From assembly GCA_947475245.1 (NCBI GenBank), contig CANJLW010000001.1:410025-474024 (forward strand): 64,000 nucleotides of DNA, given 5' to 3'. This stretch comes from Acetobacteraceae bacterium. GTDB taxonomy: Bacteria > Pseudomonadota > Alphaproteobacteria > Acetobacterales > Acetobacteraceae. Under the pieces are notes generated by a model. That model made no database searches. It was not told the origin of the DNA and was given only the letters and a program-made list of their open reading frames with translations. Position numbers and translations under genes: made by a program. Shown piece by piece: positions 19,039 to 27,861 of the stretch. Positions within the stretch are counted from its first letter, which is position 1. Each line of letters opens with the position of its first letter.

Positions 19039-19482
19039 TCAGCCTTGCGGCACGGCGATCCTGCTCAGGATTGCGCGGGACTCGTCGGGAATCGGCACCG
19101 GGCGCTGCGATCCGCGCTCCACGAAGACGTGGACGAAGTATCCTTCCGCCGCGGCAAGGTCGTCGTCATTGCGGAAAATCGCCAGTTCGTAGCGCACGGA
19201 ACTGCGGCCGATCTGGGCGACGCGGACGCCGACCAACACCCTGTCGGGAAACGCGAGTGAGGAATGGTAGCGGCATGCAACTTCCGCCACAACGCAATGG
19301 GTTGGGCCGTCGAGCAGACCGACGACCTTCTCGGTCATCTCGTAGTAGGTGACGGCGGTGTCGAAATACGAAAAATAATTCACGTTATTCACGTGCTGAA
19401 ACACGTCATTATCCATCCACCGCGTCGTCAGAGCGTGGAAATACTTATAATCGGCCCGTCGGCCTGGCGGTTGGCGGCTCAT
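19039..19482 (-). CDS. Acyl-CoA thioesterase (4HBT hot-dog fold)
   Basis: 147 residues. The RWMDNDVFQHVNNVNYFSYFDTA stretch (given in part: DNDVFQHVNNVNYF) is the 4-hydroxybenzoyl-CoA/YbgC-type active-site loop with its conserved Asp and His. It should hydrolyse an acyl-CoA thioester in the cytosol. ATG at 19482, behind a purine-rich GGACCGGAGC, fits the family's N-terminus. The frame stays open 24 codons further upstream. It converges on the GT2 gene and is divergent from copC. Confidence 0.85.
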   Translation of the reverse strand: MSRQPPGRRADYKYFHALTTRWMDNDVFQHVNNVNYFSYFDTAVTYYEMTEKVVGLLDGPTHCVVAEVACRYHSSLAFPDRVLVGVRVAQIGRSSVRYELAIFRNDDDLAAAEGYFVHVFVERGSQRPVPIPDESRAILSRIAVPQG

Positions 19483-19604
19483 GCTCCGGTCCTGTTCCCT
19501 GCGCGTGTCACTGCCCGCCACTAGCCCGGTTTCAGCATCTTCGTCCATAAGCACCCGGCGTCGCCGAACCGCCGGCCGTCTCGCTCTGCTCAGGAGGCCC
19601 TTTC

Positions 19605-19967
19605 GTGCCCGCTTGCATTCGCTGGATCGCCTTGTTCACGCTTTTGCTGTCGTGCGGCGTCGGTTCGGCGCGCGCCCATGCCATTCTGGAGGGGAGCGAG
19701 CCGAAGATCGCCGCCACGGTGGCGGAAGGGGATGTGGCCCTGCGCCTGCGCTTTAACAGCCGCATCGATCACGCGCGATCGGTGTTGACCCTGATCCGTC
19801 CGGATCGCAGTCGAACGACGCTGCCCATCGCGGCGGACACCGCGCCCGAGATCGTGGCGAGCCGGATCGCGCTGACGCCGGGCGGCTATGTCGTGCGATG
19901 GCAGGTCCTGGCCGTGGATGGGCACATCACGCGCGGCGACGTGCCGTTTACGGTCAAGGGGCGCTAG
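19605..19967 (+). CDS. copC: CopC-domain copper-binding protein
   Basis: 120 residues with an N-terminal signal peptide (hydrophobic stretch 5-20, then SARA before AHAILEGSEP). The mature N-terminal His of AHA is the expected Cu(II) ligand, and a second His-containing motif, VDGHITRGDVPFTV, completes the CopC Ig-like fold. It should deliver copper in the periplasm to the membrane partner CopD, encoded three bases downstream. GTG 19605 follows AGGAGG. Confidence 0.88.
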   Translation: MPACIRWIALFTLLLSCGVGSARAHAILEGSEPKIAATVAEGDVALRLRFNSRIDHARSVLTLIRPDRSRTTLPIAADTAPEIVASRIALTPGGYVVRWQVLAVDGHITRGDVPFTVKGR

Positions 19968-19970
19968 GCC

Positions 19971-21635
19971 GTGGAACTGCTGATCGATCTGTTCGGCTAT
20001 CTATCGATTGTCGTCCATGGCCTGACGATCCTGGGGCAGTCGATGGCCCTGGGCGGCGTGCTGTTTCTGACACTTCTGGCGCGCCCGCTGATCCCGCGTC
20101 TGGGGCGGGCGGGCAGGGATGTCGCCGCCGGAGTCTCGCGTGTCGCGGCGTGGAGCGCGATTGGGCTGCTCGCCGCGGAAACCCTCACTGTCGGCATGCA
20201 GGTCGCGGTGTTGACCGAAACCGTGGCCATTGGTGTGCCAAACGCGCTTTCGGCGAGTTTTGCCGTCGCCGGTCTGATCAAGATCGTGGTGGCCATTTTG
20301 CTCGCGGCCATCCTGTTCACTCGTGCAGCAAGCGCGCCGTCCTGGGTTCTGTTGGTGTTGGTGGCGATTGAACTGCTTGCCGCGACGCTGACGACCCATG
20401 CCATCGCGCGTTTGGACGATCGCATCCCGTTGCTGGTTGTTGCCTGGCTGCATCAGGCAGGGGCGGCGATTTGGATCGGTGGGATTCCGTGCTTTTTGAT
20501 CGCCCTGGCGAAGGTTCGCGGCGGGGCTTCCTGGCGGTTGATCGGCGCGCGGTTCTCTCGCATGTCGATGGCCGGCGTCGTTTGCATCCTGCTCAGCGGA
20601 ATCGCCATGAGCGTGCTGTACGTCGGCAGTTGGGACGGCTTCTACGGAACCGCGTATGGCGTGATGGTCGGTGCCAAGATCATCATGTTCCTGATGCTGC
20701 TTGCCCTTGGCGGCCTGAACTTTTTGCTGGTCGAGCGGCTGCGCGCCAACCCCGCCACGCCGGTCGATCGGCTGCGTCGCTTCGCGGAGGTCGAGGTTGG
20801 CATCGGTCTGGCGATCTTCTTCGCCGCCGCGTCATTGACCTCGGTGCCGCCGGCGGTGGACTTGACGGAGGATCGCGTCACCTGGGCGGAAATCGTCGAA
20901 CGCAACACGCCGCACTGGCCTCGCCTGAACAGCCCGGATCACGACTCGCTCGCGCTGCCGGCCCTACAGGCGCGCCTGGATGCGGAGGCTGCTCGGCAAA
21001 AAGAAGCGCCGCAGGCAGCCTTTATTCCGGGGGCGGGCGATCTGCCGCCACGCAACGCCTTCGACATCGCCTGGTCGGAATACAACCACCACTGGGCCGG
21101 GTTGTTCGTGACCCTTGTCGGCCTGCTCGCCTTGCTCAATCGCGGCGGCGTTGGATGGGCGCGGCATTGGCCGCTGGTGTTTCTGGGTCTCGCCGTCTTC
21201 CTGTTCGTGCGCTCCGACCCCGAGACCTGGCCGCTGGGCGATATCGGATTTCTGGAAAGCTTCCGAGATGTGGAGGTGTTGCAGCACAGGATGTACGTGC
21301 TGCTGCTGGTGGCGTTCGTTTGGTTTGAGTGGCGGGTAAGGACCGGGCTGTCGCGCAACCCTCGATCGGCTTTGGTGTTTCCGCTGCTGTGCGCGACGGG
21401 GGGCGTGCTGTTGCTGACGCACAGCCATGCGATCGCCAACATCAAGGATCAGTTGCTGATCGAATTGACGCACACACCGCTGGCGCTTGCCGGCATTGTC
21501 GCGGGATGGGCGCGTTGGGTGGAACTGCGGCTCGACTCCACTCATCATCCGGTAGCGGTGCGCATTGCAGGCTGGATCTGGCCCGCTTGCATCCTGTTCT
21601 GCGGCCTCCTCCTGATGACCTATCGCGAAGCCTGA
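19971..21635 (+). CDS. copD: CopD-domain copper transport membrane protein
   Basis: 554 residues with many hydrophobic helices. The first half (eight or so helices) is CopD with conserved His residues in LVVAWLHQAGAAIWIGGIP. A loop of about 70 residues follows, then further helices with HH pairs (EYNHHWAG) and HRMY, and a late HSHAI/THTPLAL region, suggesting extra metal or heme ligands. Start GTG 19971 directly after copC indicates co-translation. Likely imports copper across the inner membrane. Its 3' end overlaps the convergent histidine kinase gene by 16 bases. Confidence 0.85.
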   Translation: MELLIDLFGYLSIVVHGLTILGQSMALGGVLFLTLLARPLIPRLGRAGRDVAAGVSRVAAWSAIGLLAAETLTVGMQVAVLTETVAIGVPNALSASFAVAGLIKIVVAILLAAILFTRAASAPSWVLLVLVAIELLAATLTTHAIARLDDRIPLLVVAWLHQAGAAIWIGGIPCFLIALAKVRGGASWRLIGARFSRMSMAGVVCILLSGIAMSVLYVGSWDGFYGTAYGVMVGAKIIMFLMLLALGGLNFLLVERLRANPATPVDRLRRFAEVEVGIGLAIFFAAASLTSVPPAVDLTEDRVTWAEIVERNTPHWPRLNSPDHDSLALPALQARLDAEAARQKEAPQAAFIPGAGDLPPRNAFDIAWSEYNHHWAGLFVTLVGLLALLNRGGVGWARHWPLVFLGLAVFLFVRSDPETWPLGDIGFLESFRDVEVLQHRMYVLLLVAFVWFEWRVRTGLSRNPRSALVFPLLCATGGVLLLTHSHAIANIKDQLLIELTHTPLALAGIVAGWARWVELRLDSTHHPVAVRIAGWIWPACILFCGLLLMTYREA

Positions 21636-22702
21636 TCCGCTTGGCGTAGGCTGAGCGTTACCGTTGTACCCATGCCGGGCTGGCTGGCGAAGCTGAGTTC
21701 GGCACCGATGGCATGGGCCAGGCGGCGGCTCAACGCGATTCCGGTGCCCGCGCCGGTGCCGGTATCGGAGTCCGCGCGCATGAAGGGTTGCCCCAGTCGG
21801 CGCAGGATGCTCGGCGGCATGCCTACGCCGCGATCCTCGATGGTGATTGTCACGTGATCGCCGGTAGCGTTCCCGACGATCGTCACGGTTCCCCCCGGCT
21901 TTGAGAACCGAATGGCATTGTCGAGGATATTGCCGAGGATACGGCGCGTCGCCCAGGAATCCGCCAGAACGAACAAGCCTTCGACGGAGGTCGTATCCAC
22001 CTTCAGCTCGATATGTTGCTCCTCGGCCGCCTGAGCAGCGACGGTGAGGATTTGTGCCAGCGTCTGCGTGAGGTCGAGCCGTTCGGCGCGTATCGTCTGT
22101 TCGTCGAGATGGGTCAGATCGATCAGATTTTCGATGGTGGTCAACAGGCGGCGACCACCGTTTTTGACCAACGCGAGGGACTGACGTTGGTCCTCGCGGC
22201 AGCCAAGCATCATCAATTCGGAAATGCCGACGATAGAATGCAGCGGCATGCGCAATTCCTGGCCGAGATTAGTGAAGACCTCCGACTTCGTGCGTTCGAT
22301 TTCGGCGATGTGCTCGCGCTGTTCGGAGAGTTCGTCCTGAATGGCGCGCATGTGGCGCACCAGGACTGCGGTGATGCCGATGACCAGAATCGACATCGAA
22401 CGGTTGATCAGCGTGTTGACCAGATTGGCGTTCACGATCGGAAAGAAGAAGCCGATAACGGTCAACAGGATGGCGACGCCGGCCAACCACCACGCGGCAT
22501 CGCGGTTGCGATGCAGGACCGCGGTGCAGACGAGCGGAATGTAGAACAGACCGAACGATACCGTGATGTCGTGGCTGATGTCGGCGACGAACGCGAGCGC
22601 GCAGCCGATATAGATCGGTACGGCGATCCAGCGGAGCCACGGCGTCGTCCAGGTCGGCAGATCGCTTACGCGCAAGCCGCCGACGCCGAGGAAATCACGC
22701 AA
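21620..22702 (-). CDS. Histidine-kinase-like membrane protein lacking the phospho-acceptor His
   Basis: 360 residues. Four or so membrane helices (about 23-115) precede a coiled helix and a HisKA-HATPase_c core. The H-box reads NLGQELRMPLHSIVG: the family's invariant His before Glu is Gln148 (codon CAG). The ATP-binding domain appears intact, with N-box ILGNILDNAIRFS, G1 DRGVGMP and G2 GTGAGTGIALSRRL. It might be a pseudokinase, an ATP-dependent phosphatase, or use another residue. No response regulator is adjacent. The start (TTG 22702) overlaps the end of the upstream amidohydrolase gene by eight bases. Confidence 0.8.
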   Translation of the reverse strand: MRDFLGVGGLRVSDLPTWTTPWLRWIAVPIYIGCALAFVADISHDITVSFGLFYIPLVCTAVLHRNRDAAWWLAGVAILLTVIGFFFPIVNANLVNTLINRSMSILVIGITAVLVRHMRAIQDELSEQREHIAEIERTKSEVFTNLGQELRMPLHSIVGISELMMLGCREDQRQSLALVKNGGRRLLTTIENLIDLTHLDEQTIRAERLDLTQTLAQILTVAAQAAEEQHIELKVDTTSVEGLFVLADSWATRRILGNILDNAIRFSKPGGTVTIVGNATGDHVTITIEDRGVGMPPSILRRLGQPFMRADSDTGTGAGTGIALSRRLAHAIGAELSFASQPGMGTTVTLSLRQADQASR

Positions 22703-23981
22703 GATGTTCGGCCAACCAGTGGGTCATCACCGCTGTGCCATCCAAAAAGTCGTCTATCTCCATGGCCTCGCGCGGGTTGTGACTGCCGTTTTCGTTCCGA
22801 ACGAAGACCATGCACATCGGCACGCCCGACGCGCCGAACGCCGCCGCGTCGTGCGACGCCGGGCTGCCGAGATTCAGATGGGCGATGCCGAGTTCGCCCG
22901 CCGCGCGTTCCAGCGCGGCCTTGATCGCCGGATCGACCGCGCCGACGGCGGCGCGTGCCTTGGTGCCGCGATGGAATCGCACTCCGCGTCGTTGCTCGAT
23001 CCCGGCGATGATCGCGTCGACCCGTGTATCCAGTTCGGCCAGCACGGCTTCGTCATAGGCGCGGACATCGAGGCTGAAATGGAAGACGCCGGGCACGATG
23101 GTCAGACCGTGCTGGGCGGGATCGGTATGGAATCGACCCAGAGTACAGGCCATCGGGATGGAGCGCTGCTCATGCTCCGCCCACAATGCATCCAGCGCCA
23201 CGGCGAATTCGGCCCCGGCCGTGGCGGCGTCGCGGCGAAACCGCCTGGGCAGGCCGACATGGTCGTTGCTGCCTTCGATCCATGCATTCGGATAGCGGAA
23301 ATTGCCGGGGATACCCGTACAAATCCCCACCGACCGTCCGGCCTCCACCAGGCTGGGTGCCTGCTCGATATGTAATTCCAGATAGGCGCGCACCCGCGCC
23401 GGGTCGAAGTAGCGTTCCCGTCGCAGAATTGCCTCGGGGTCGGCGCCGCAGTCGCGCATATGGTCGGCCAGCGACCGTCCGGTATCCGCGCGCGTCACAT
23501 CCAGCGCGCCGTCGGGCAGGGTGCCGAGAGAGGAGCGGCTGCCGATATAGGAGACCGGGAACCAAACGCTTTCTTCCGCGCGGATCGCCATAACGACGAT
23601 ATCGCATGCGGGCTTGAAGCCTTGGGCTTGCAGCGCCCTGACCGCGACCAGACCGGCCATGACGCCGGCCGCGCCGTCGAAATTGCCGCCATGCGGCACG
23701 GAATCCAGATGGGAGCCGACAACGACGCGTGGGGCGGAACGATCGCGTCCGGGCATGATCATGTACATGTTCGACGCGGCGTCGCGTTCGATTTCCAGAC
23801 CCAGTTCGCGCGCCGCGGCCTCGATCGTCGCGTGGGCGCGTTGTTCGCCCGGACCGTAGGGGTCGCGGGATACGCCGGGTTCGTCCAGCCCGTCGCGGCG
23901 CAATTGATCAAACAGCGCCGAACAATAGGCCTGTTGCGCGAGGACCGCATTCTTAAGCGCCGCCACCGTGTTCACGTCCAT
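22695..23981 (-). CDS. M20-family Zn-dependent hydrolase (N-carbamoyl-L-amino-acid hydrolase/ureidoglycolate type)
   Basis: 428 residues. Metal-binding motifs are evident: VVGSHLDSVPHGGNFDGAAG (His, then bridging Asp) and AIRAEES (Glu pair), followed by the dimerisation domain and a late SPASHDAAAFG. This subfamily cleaves N-carbamoyl amino acids, allantoate or ureidoglycolate, releasing ammonia and CO2 in the cytosol. The substrate is not resolved by sequence alone. The gene is first in a minus-strand pair with the kinase-like gene and divergent from the acyl-CoA dehydrogenase. Confidence 0.88.
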   Translation of the reverse strand: MDVNTVAALKNAVLAQQAYCSALFDQLRRDGLDEPGVSRDPYGPGEQRAHATIEAAARELGLEIERDAASNMYMIMPGRDRSAPRVVVGSHLDSVPHGGNFDGAAGVMAGLVAVRALQAQGFKPACDIVVMAIRAEESVWFPVSYIGSRSSLGTLPDGALDVTRADTGRSLADHMRDCGADPEAILRRERYFDPARVRAYLELHIEQAPSLVEAGRSVGICTGIPGNFRYPNAWIEGSNDHVGLPRRFRRDAATAGAEFAVALDALWAEHEQRSIPMACTLGRFHTDPAQHGLTIVPGVFHFSLDVRAYDEAVLAELDTRVDAIIAGIEQRRGVRFHRGTKARAAVGAVDPAIKAALERAAGELGIAHLNLGSPASHDAAAFGASGVPMCMVFVRNENGSHNPREAMEIDDFLDGTAVMTHWLAEHLA

Positions 23982-24052
23982 TGGAACCCCTGTTCGCCCG
24001 GCCTCGGGTCGATGCTAGTCTGTCGTCAGTGATCGTATGGATACCCTTTGGC

Positions 24053-25144
24053 ATGAATACCACCGATAGCGCGTCGCCCGAAACCTCCACTGTCGATACG
24101 TCCACGGGCGATTTGCTGCGCGAAACCGCGACCCGTCTGTTCGCCGAGTTGTGCGAGCCGTCGGTGCTGCGGGCGGCCGAACACGGAGTCTGGCCCGAAG
24201 CGGCCTGGACTGCGCTGGAAGAAGCGGGCTTCACGAAGGCAATGGCCCCGGAATCCGCCGGCGGGTTCGGGATCGCGCCGGCCGACGCGCTGTCGTTGTT
24301 GAAGGTTGCCGGGGAATACGCGCTGCCGGTGCCGTTGGCGGAAACCATGCTGGCGAGTTGGATGCTTGCCGAGGCCGGCCTGGACATTCCCGACGGGGTT
24401 CTGACGGTCGCGCCCAATCCGGCGGGCGATTCCCTGACGCTGACGCGCGACGGTACCGGATGGCGCCTGTCGGGTGAGGCGCATCGCGTGCCCTGGTCGC
24501 GACAGGCAGACGCGATGGCCGTGATTCTTCGCGACGCGGACGGGTTTCAGGTCGGCCTGATCCGCAAGGGCAATTGGCGCTCCGTCGCCGGGGAAAACGT
24601 CGCGCGGGAACCGCGCGATGACGTCACGTTTGACGGCGCTCCGGTCGTCATTGGTTCAACACAGCTGGATACGACTCGGTTTCGGGCCGCCGGCGCTGCG
24701 ATGCGCACGCAACAGATGGCCGGCGGATTGGCGCGCCTGACCGCGATGACGACGCAATATGCGCAGGATCGCGTGCAGTTTGGGCGGCCCTTGGGCAAAT
24801 TCCAGGCGGTGCAGCAGAATATCGCCGCCCTGGCCGGTCAGACGGCGGCGGCCGTTGCCGCGGCGGATTGGGCGGCGGAAGCGATGGGCGACGGTGTTCG
24901 GCTGCTACCGATCGCGGCGGCAAAGGCCCGTGCGGGAGAGGCCGCCGGTATCGGCGCGGGTATCGCGCATCAGGTGCATGGCGCGATCGGCTTTACCTTC
25001 GAACACAGCCTGCATTTCGTAACCAAGCGGCTGTGGTCGTGGCGGGACGAGTTCGGCAATGAGGCGGAGTGGAATCGCCTGATCGGACGGCACATGGCAA
25101 GTGCGGGCGCGGATCGTCTGTGGGCGGAGATCGTCGCCGCTTAA
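24053..25144 (+). CDS. Acyl-CoA dehydrogenase-like protein
   Basis: 363 residues of the FAD-dependent acyl-CoA dehydrogenase fold. The N-terminal helical domain contains GFTKAMAPESAGGFGIAP; the C-terminal part has the conserved QDRVQFGRPLGKFQAVQQ and QVHGAIGFTFEHSLHFVTKRLW. The mid-domain is shorter and more divergent than in classical short-chain enzymes, as in the small subunits of heteromeric steroid-type FadE dehydrogenases. I see no partner gene next to it. ATG 24053 begins a frame without upstream homology; 71 bases separate it from the divergent amidohydrolase. Confidence 0.83.
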   Translation: MNTTDSASPETSTVDTSTGDLLRETATRLFAELCEPSVLRAAEHGVWPEAAWTALEEAGFTKAMAPESAGGFGIAPADALSLLKVAGEYALPVPLAETMLASWMLAEAGLDIPDGVLTVAPNPAGDSLTLTRDGTGWRLSGEAHRVPWSRQADAMAVILRDADGFQVGLIRKGNWRSVAGENVAREPRDDVTFDGAPVVIGSTQLDTTRFRAAGAAMRTQQMAGGLARLTAMTTQYAQDRVQFGRPLGKFQAVQQNIAALAGQTAAAVAAADWAAEAMGDGVRLLPIAAAKARAGEAAGIGAGIAHQVHGAIGFTFEHSLHFVTKRLWSWRDEFGNEAEWNRLIGRHMASAGADRLWAEIVAA

Positions 25145-25170
25145 CGCGGTGTTTGAAAGACGGCGTCGGG

Positions 25171-25944
25171 TCAGGCGAACTCGATGTCCGTCATTTCATC
25201 CGTCATCTCATCGGGGACCGAGTAATCCCGCAGACGTTCGATGTCGTGCAGGATGACACGCGCGCCATGGGTTTCGACGCCAAGGCTGCGGAGCGCGGCG
25301 AAGGCACGCGACAGGTTTTCCTGGCGGCAACCCAGGCGCGCGGCGAGCAGGCGCTTGTCGAAGGGAAGTCGCAGCGCGACGGAATTTTCCGTCTGGCCCT
25401 TTGACAGCGCCAACAGATAACAGCCGAGGCGCTGGGCGGTGGTGCGCAACTTCAGGTCGCAGACCTGACGCACCATGGAGCGGAATTCCATCGCCTGTGC
25501 CCGCATGATTGACGACGACAGGCTGGGTTCCGCCCGAACAAGGCGCATCAAATCGGCCGCTGGGATGCGGATCAGGCGGGACGCGCATACGGTGCGCCCA
25601 CTCATGAGGAGCGGCAGCCCGGCAAGAACGGTGGGCAGGAACAGATGCGCGCCGGGGTGCAGGACCTCAACTACGGCGCTGGTGCCGTTCGACGCGGTGT
25701 TGAACAGCGCGACCTGCCCGGACAGAATCAGGAAAATCGCATCCGCCGGGGCACCCTGATGACCGACGGTCTCGTCGTCCTGCAACGAGACGATCCTGGA
25801 GACCCCGACAATTTGATCGAGGATGTCGACTTCGACGTCGCGAAACAAGGACGACTGGCGCAAGTCCGCGATATCGGGGCGCATGGTTGAATCGTGCGCG
25901 GATCCGGAAAAGGGCTGCCGAGCTTGTGGCGTAGCGACTGTCAT
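25171..25944 (-). CDS. Crp/Fnr family transcriptional regulator
   Basis: 257 residues. The N-terminal cyclic-nucleotide-binding-like beta barrel (about 30-145) contains IFLILSGQVALF. A dimerisation helix and a C-terminal winged helix-turn-helix follow, with LLAARLGCRQENLSRAFAALRSLGV (given in part: GCRQENLSRAF) as recognition helix. The Q/E-x-x-S-R pattern predicts recognition of TTGA-type half sites. There is no N-terminal Cys cluster, so it should not be an oxygen-labile [4Fe-4S] FNR. ATG 25944 has GGAGG upstream. A matching TTGAC-N4-ATCAA site lies 79 bases upstream of its start, so autoregulation is likely. Confidence 0.88.
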   Translation of the reverse strand: MTVATPQARQPFSGSAHDSTMRPDIADLRQSSLFRDVEVDILDQIVGVSRIVSLQDDETVGHQGAPADAIFLILSGQVALFNTASNGTSAVVEVLHPGAHLFLPTVLAGLPLLMSGRTVCASRLIRIPAADLMRLVRAEPSLSSSIMRAQAMEFRSMVRQVCDLKLRTTAQRLGCYLLALSKGQTENSVALRLPFDKRLLAARLGCRQENLSRAFAALRSLGVETHGARVILHDIERLRDYSVPDEMTDEMTDIEFA

Positions 25945-26022
25945 CCGAGAAGAAGCCTCCTGATTGGTTCTCGATCCGGCCTGCGTCGAAAGATACTATG
26001 TTCGACGTTTCTATCGCCGGAA

Positions 26023-26036
26023 TTGACCTCAATCAA
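26023..26036. promoter_or_regulatory. FNR/FixK-type operator
   Basis: TTGAC CTCA ATCAA matches the consensus TTGAT-N4-ATCAA at nine of ten positions. It sits between the divergent Crp/Fnr gene (start 25944) and the quinone oxidoreductase (start 26088), a position suitable for controlling either or both. Confidence 0.6.
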
Positions 26037-26087
26037 CCACGCGCATGACAATGGCGTGGAATGGGTAACGGATTGAGAGGACCGTCA

Positions 26088-27062
26088 ATGAAAGCAATGG
26101 TTTGTGAGGCATTTGGAGGCCCCGAGGTACTGGCCTTGCGCGACCTGCCGGATCCGCCGGCACCGGGGGCCGATGAAATTCAGGTGCGGATTCGCGCACG
26201 GGGCGTCCAATATGTCGATGTGCTGATGCTGGCGGGCAAATATCAGTATCGGCCGGAGCCGCCGTTCATCCCGGGTGGGGAGGCGGCCGGAGAGGTTGTC
26301 GCCGTCGGCTCCGCGGTTGCCGATTTCCGCGTTGGCGATCGGGTCATGAGCCGGCACGGTCTGGGTGCCTGCGCGGAACTGGGCAATGCCAAGGCCGCCT
26401 TGTGCGACAAGATCCCCGACGCCATGAGCCTGGAGCATGCGGGGGTGTTTCGCGGTGCCTATTCGACCGCCTATCACGCCTTGCTGCAACGCGGGCGACT
26501 GCAAGCCGGGGAGTGGGTTTTGGTGCATGGCGCGGCGGGCGGGATCGGTATCGCCGCCATTCAGGTCGCGAAGCTGTTCGGCGCCAAGGTAATCGCCACG
26601 GCGAGCACGGAAGAAAAGCGCGCCGTCTGTCTGGAGGAAGGGGCCGATCACGCGATCGATTATCGCGGCGGCTTCACCGATAAGGTCAAGGAACTGACCG
26701 GCGGCAAGGGTGTCGATATCGTTTACGATCCGATCGGCGACAAGGTCGGCGAGGAGTCGCTGCGCTGCCTTGCGTGGTGCGGCAGGCTGTTGATCCTGGG
26801 CTTCCTGGGCGGTGGGCCAAGCACGATCAAGAGCAATTATCTGCTGATCAAGGGAATCGATGCGATCGGCGTTCGGATCGGCGGCCTGAACGAGGCGAAC
26901 CCCGCGCTTGCCATCGCCAACATGAAAGAGCTGACCCGCCTTGCCGGCGAAGGCAAGTTGAAGCCTCGCATTTCGCATCGCTTTCCCCTGGAACAGGCGC
27001 GCGAGGCATTGCAGGCCGTGATCGATCGCGCGGTGATCGGGAAGGCCGTGCTGGTCAGTTGA
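26088..27062 (+). CDS. Zinc-free NADPH:quinone oxidoreductase / MDR alcohol dehydrogenase family
   Basis: 324 residues. It has the MDR architecture: a GroES-like N-terminus (MKAMVCEAFGGPEVL, PFIPGGEAAGEVVAVG) and a Rossmann domain with VLVHGAAGGIGIAAIQVAKLFGA (given in part: HGAAGGIGIAAIQVAK). The structural-zinc Cys cluster is absent, as in quinone oxidoreductases (QOR) and zeta-crystallin-type enzymes. ATG 26088 follows GAGAGG; a Met nine codons earlier is not conserved. The FNR-type box 52 bases upstream suggests oxygen- or redox-linked control. Confidence 0.9.
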   Translation: MKAMVCEAFGGPEVLALRDLPDPPAPGADEIQVRIRARGVQYVDVLMLAGKYQYRPEPPFIPGGEAAGEVVAVGSAVADFRVGDRVMSRHGLGACAELGNAKAALCDKIPDAMSLEHAGVFRGAYSTAYHALLQRGRLQAGEWVLVHGAAGGIGIAAIQVAKLFGAKVIATASTEEKRAVCLEEGADHAIDYRGGFTDKVKELTGGKGVDIVYDPIGDKVGEESLRCLAWCGRLLILGFLGGGPSTIKSNYLLIKGIDAIGVRIGGLNEANPALAIANMKELTRLAGEGKLKPRISHRFPLEQAREALQAVIDRAVIGKAVLVS

Positions 27063-27072
27063 TTTCGACGGC

Positions 27073-27093
27073 GGCGCGGTTGTCGACCGCGCC
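27073..27093 (+). terminator. Hairpin after the quinone oxidoreductase gene
   Basis: Perfect 8-bp stem (GGCGCGGT / ACCGCGCC) with a 5-base loop, ten bases past the stop. No T tract. Confidence 0.5.
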
Positions 27094-27137
27094 GGCCCGC
27101 CGTAACGTGACCGTGGGACAGGAAGCGGAGCATATCG

Positions 27138-27410
27138 ATGGATCGCGAAGCATTCGAGGCAGCATTGCAACGTGACGGCTATCAGTGCGGCACCGGCAGC
27201 ACCGAGGCCAATAAGGTCACGCCAATGCATGTGCATCCGTTCGATGCGCGGGTGATGGTGACCGAAGGCCAGATCACGATCACGATCGACGGCGTTTCGA
27301 CCACCTATGGTCCCGGCGACTGGTGCTCCGTCGCCGCCAATACCCAACATGCCGAGACGGTCGGTGCGGCCGGCGTGTCGTATGTCGTCGGGCGGCGCGC
27401 CGCCGCCTGA
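27138..27410 (+). CDS. Small cupin-domain protein
   Basis: 90 residues forming one cupin motif: MHVHPFDARVMVTEG supplies the His-x-His and Glu metal ligands, and YGPGDWCSVAANTQHAE the second motif with its His. Such single-domain cupins bind a metal and act as small dioxygenases, isomerases or ligand sensors; the substrate is unknown. It stands alone between the quinone oxidoreductase and the DUF35/thiolase pair and may be co-transcribed with the latter. Confidence 0.82.
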   Translation: MDREAFEAALQRDGYQCGTGSTEANKVTPMHVHPFDARVMVTEGQITITIDGVSTTYGPGDWCSVAANTQHAETVGAAGVSYVVGRRAAA

Positions 27411-27446
27411 TACCGAAGCATTTCATAGTGAGAGAGGAAACCAACC

Positions 27447-27857
27447 ATGGCTGAACCGGGTCGCGCCCTGCCGGCGCCAACGCCTGAAACACAGCATTTC
27501 TGGGACGGCACCCGCGAGGGCGAGCTGCGTCTGCAACGCTGCGACGGTTGCGGTAAGAACTACTTCCCGCCCCGCCCGTTCTGCGCATCCTGCGGATCGC
27601 GCAAGGTCAGCGTCTTCGCCGCGTCCGGTAAGGGCGTGCTGTGGAGCTATGTCATTCATCATCGCCCGGTGCCCGGCTTCAAGCCGCCCTATGCGATCGC
27701 CGTCGTTCAGTTGGACGAAGGCCCGCGCATGATGACGAACATCGTGGAATGCGAGCAGACGCCCGAGGCGCTGCAACTCGATATGAAGGTGGAAGTGGTG
27801 TTCGAGAAGCAGAACGACACCATCACCCTGCCTGTTTTCCGTCCGGCGAAGGGATAA
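27447..27857 (+). CDS. Zn-ribbon/OB-fold protein (DUF35 family)
   Basis: 136 residues. A rubredoxin-like zinc ribbon (CDGCG ... FCASCGS, residues about 32-50) precedes an OB-fold. DUF35 proteins bind acyl-CoA and partner with thiolase-like or HMG-CoA-synthase-like enzymes as a channeling subunit. Here the thiolase-like gene begins four bases after this stop, matching that known pairing. ATG 27447 follows GAGAGGAAACC. Confidence 0.9.
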   Translation: MAEPGRALPAPTPETQHFWDGTREGELRLQRCDGCGKNYFPPRPFCASCGSRKVSVFAASGKGVLWSYVIHHRPVPGFKPPYAIAVVQLDEGPRMMTNIVECEQTPEALQLDMKVEVVFEKQNDTITLPVFRPAKG

Positions 27858-27861
27858 TCCG

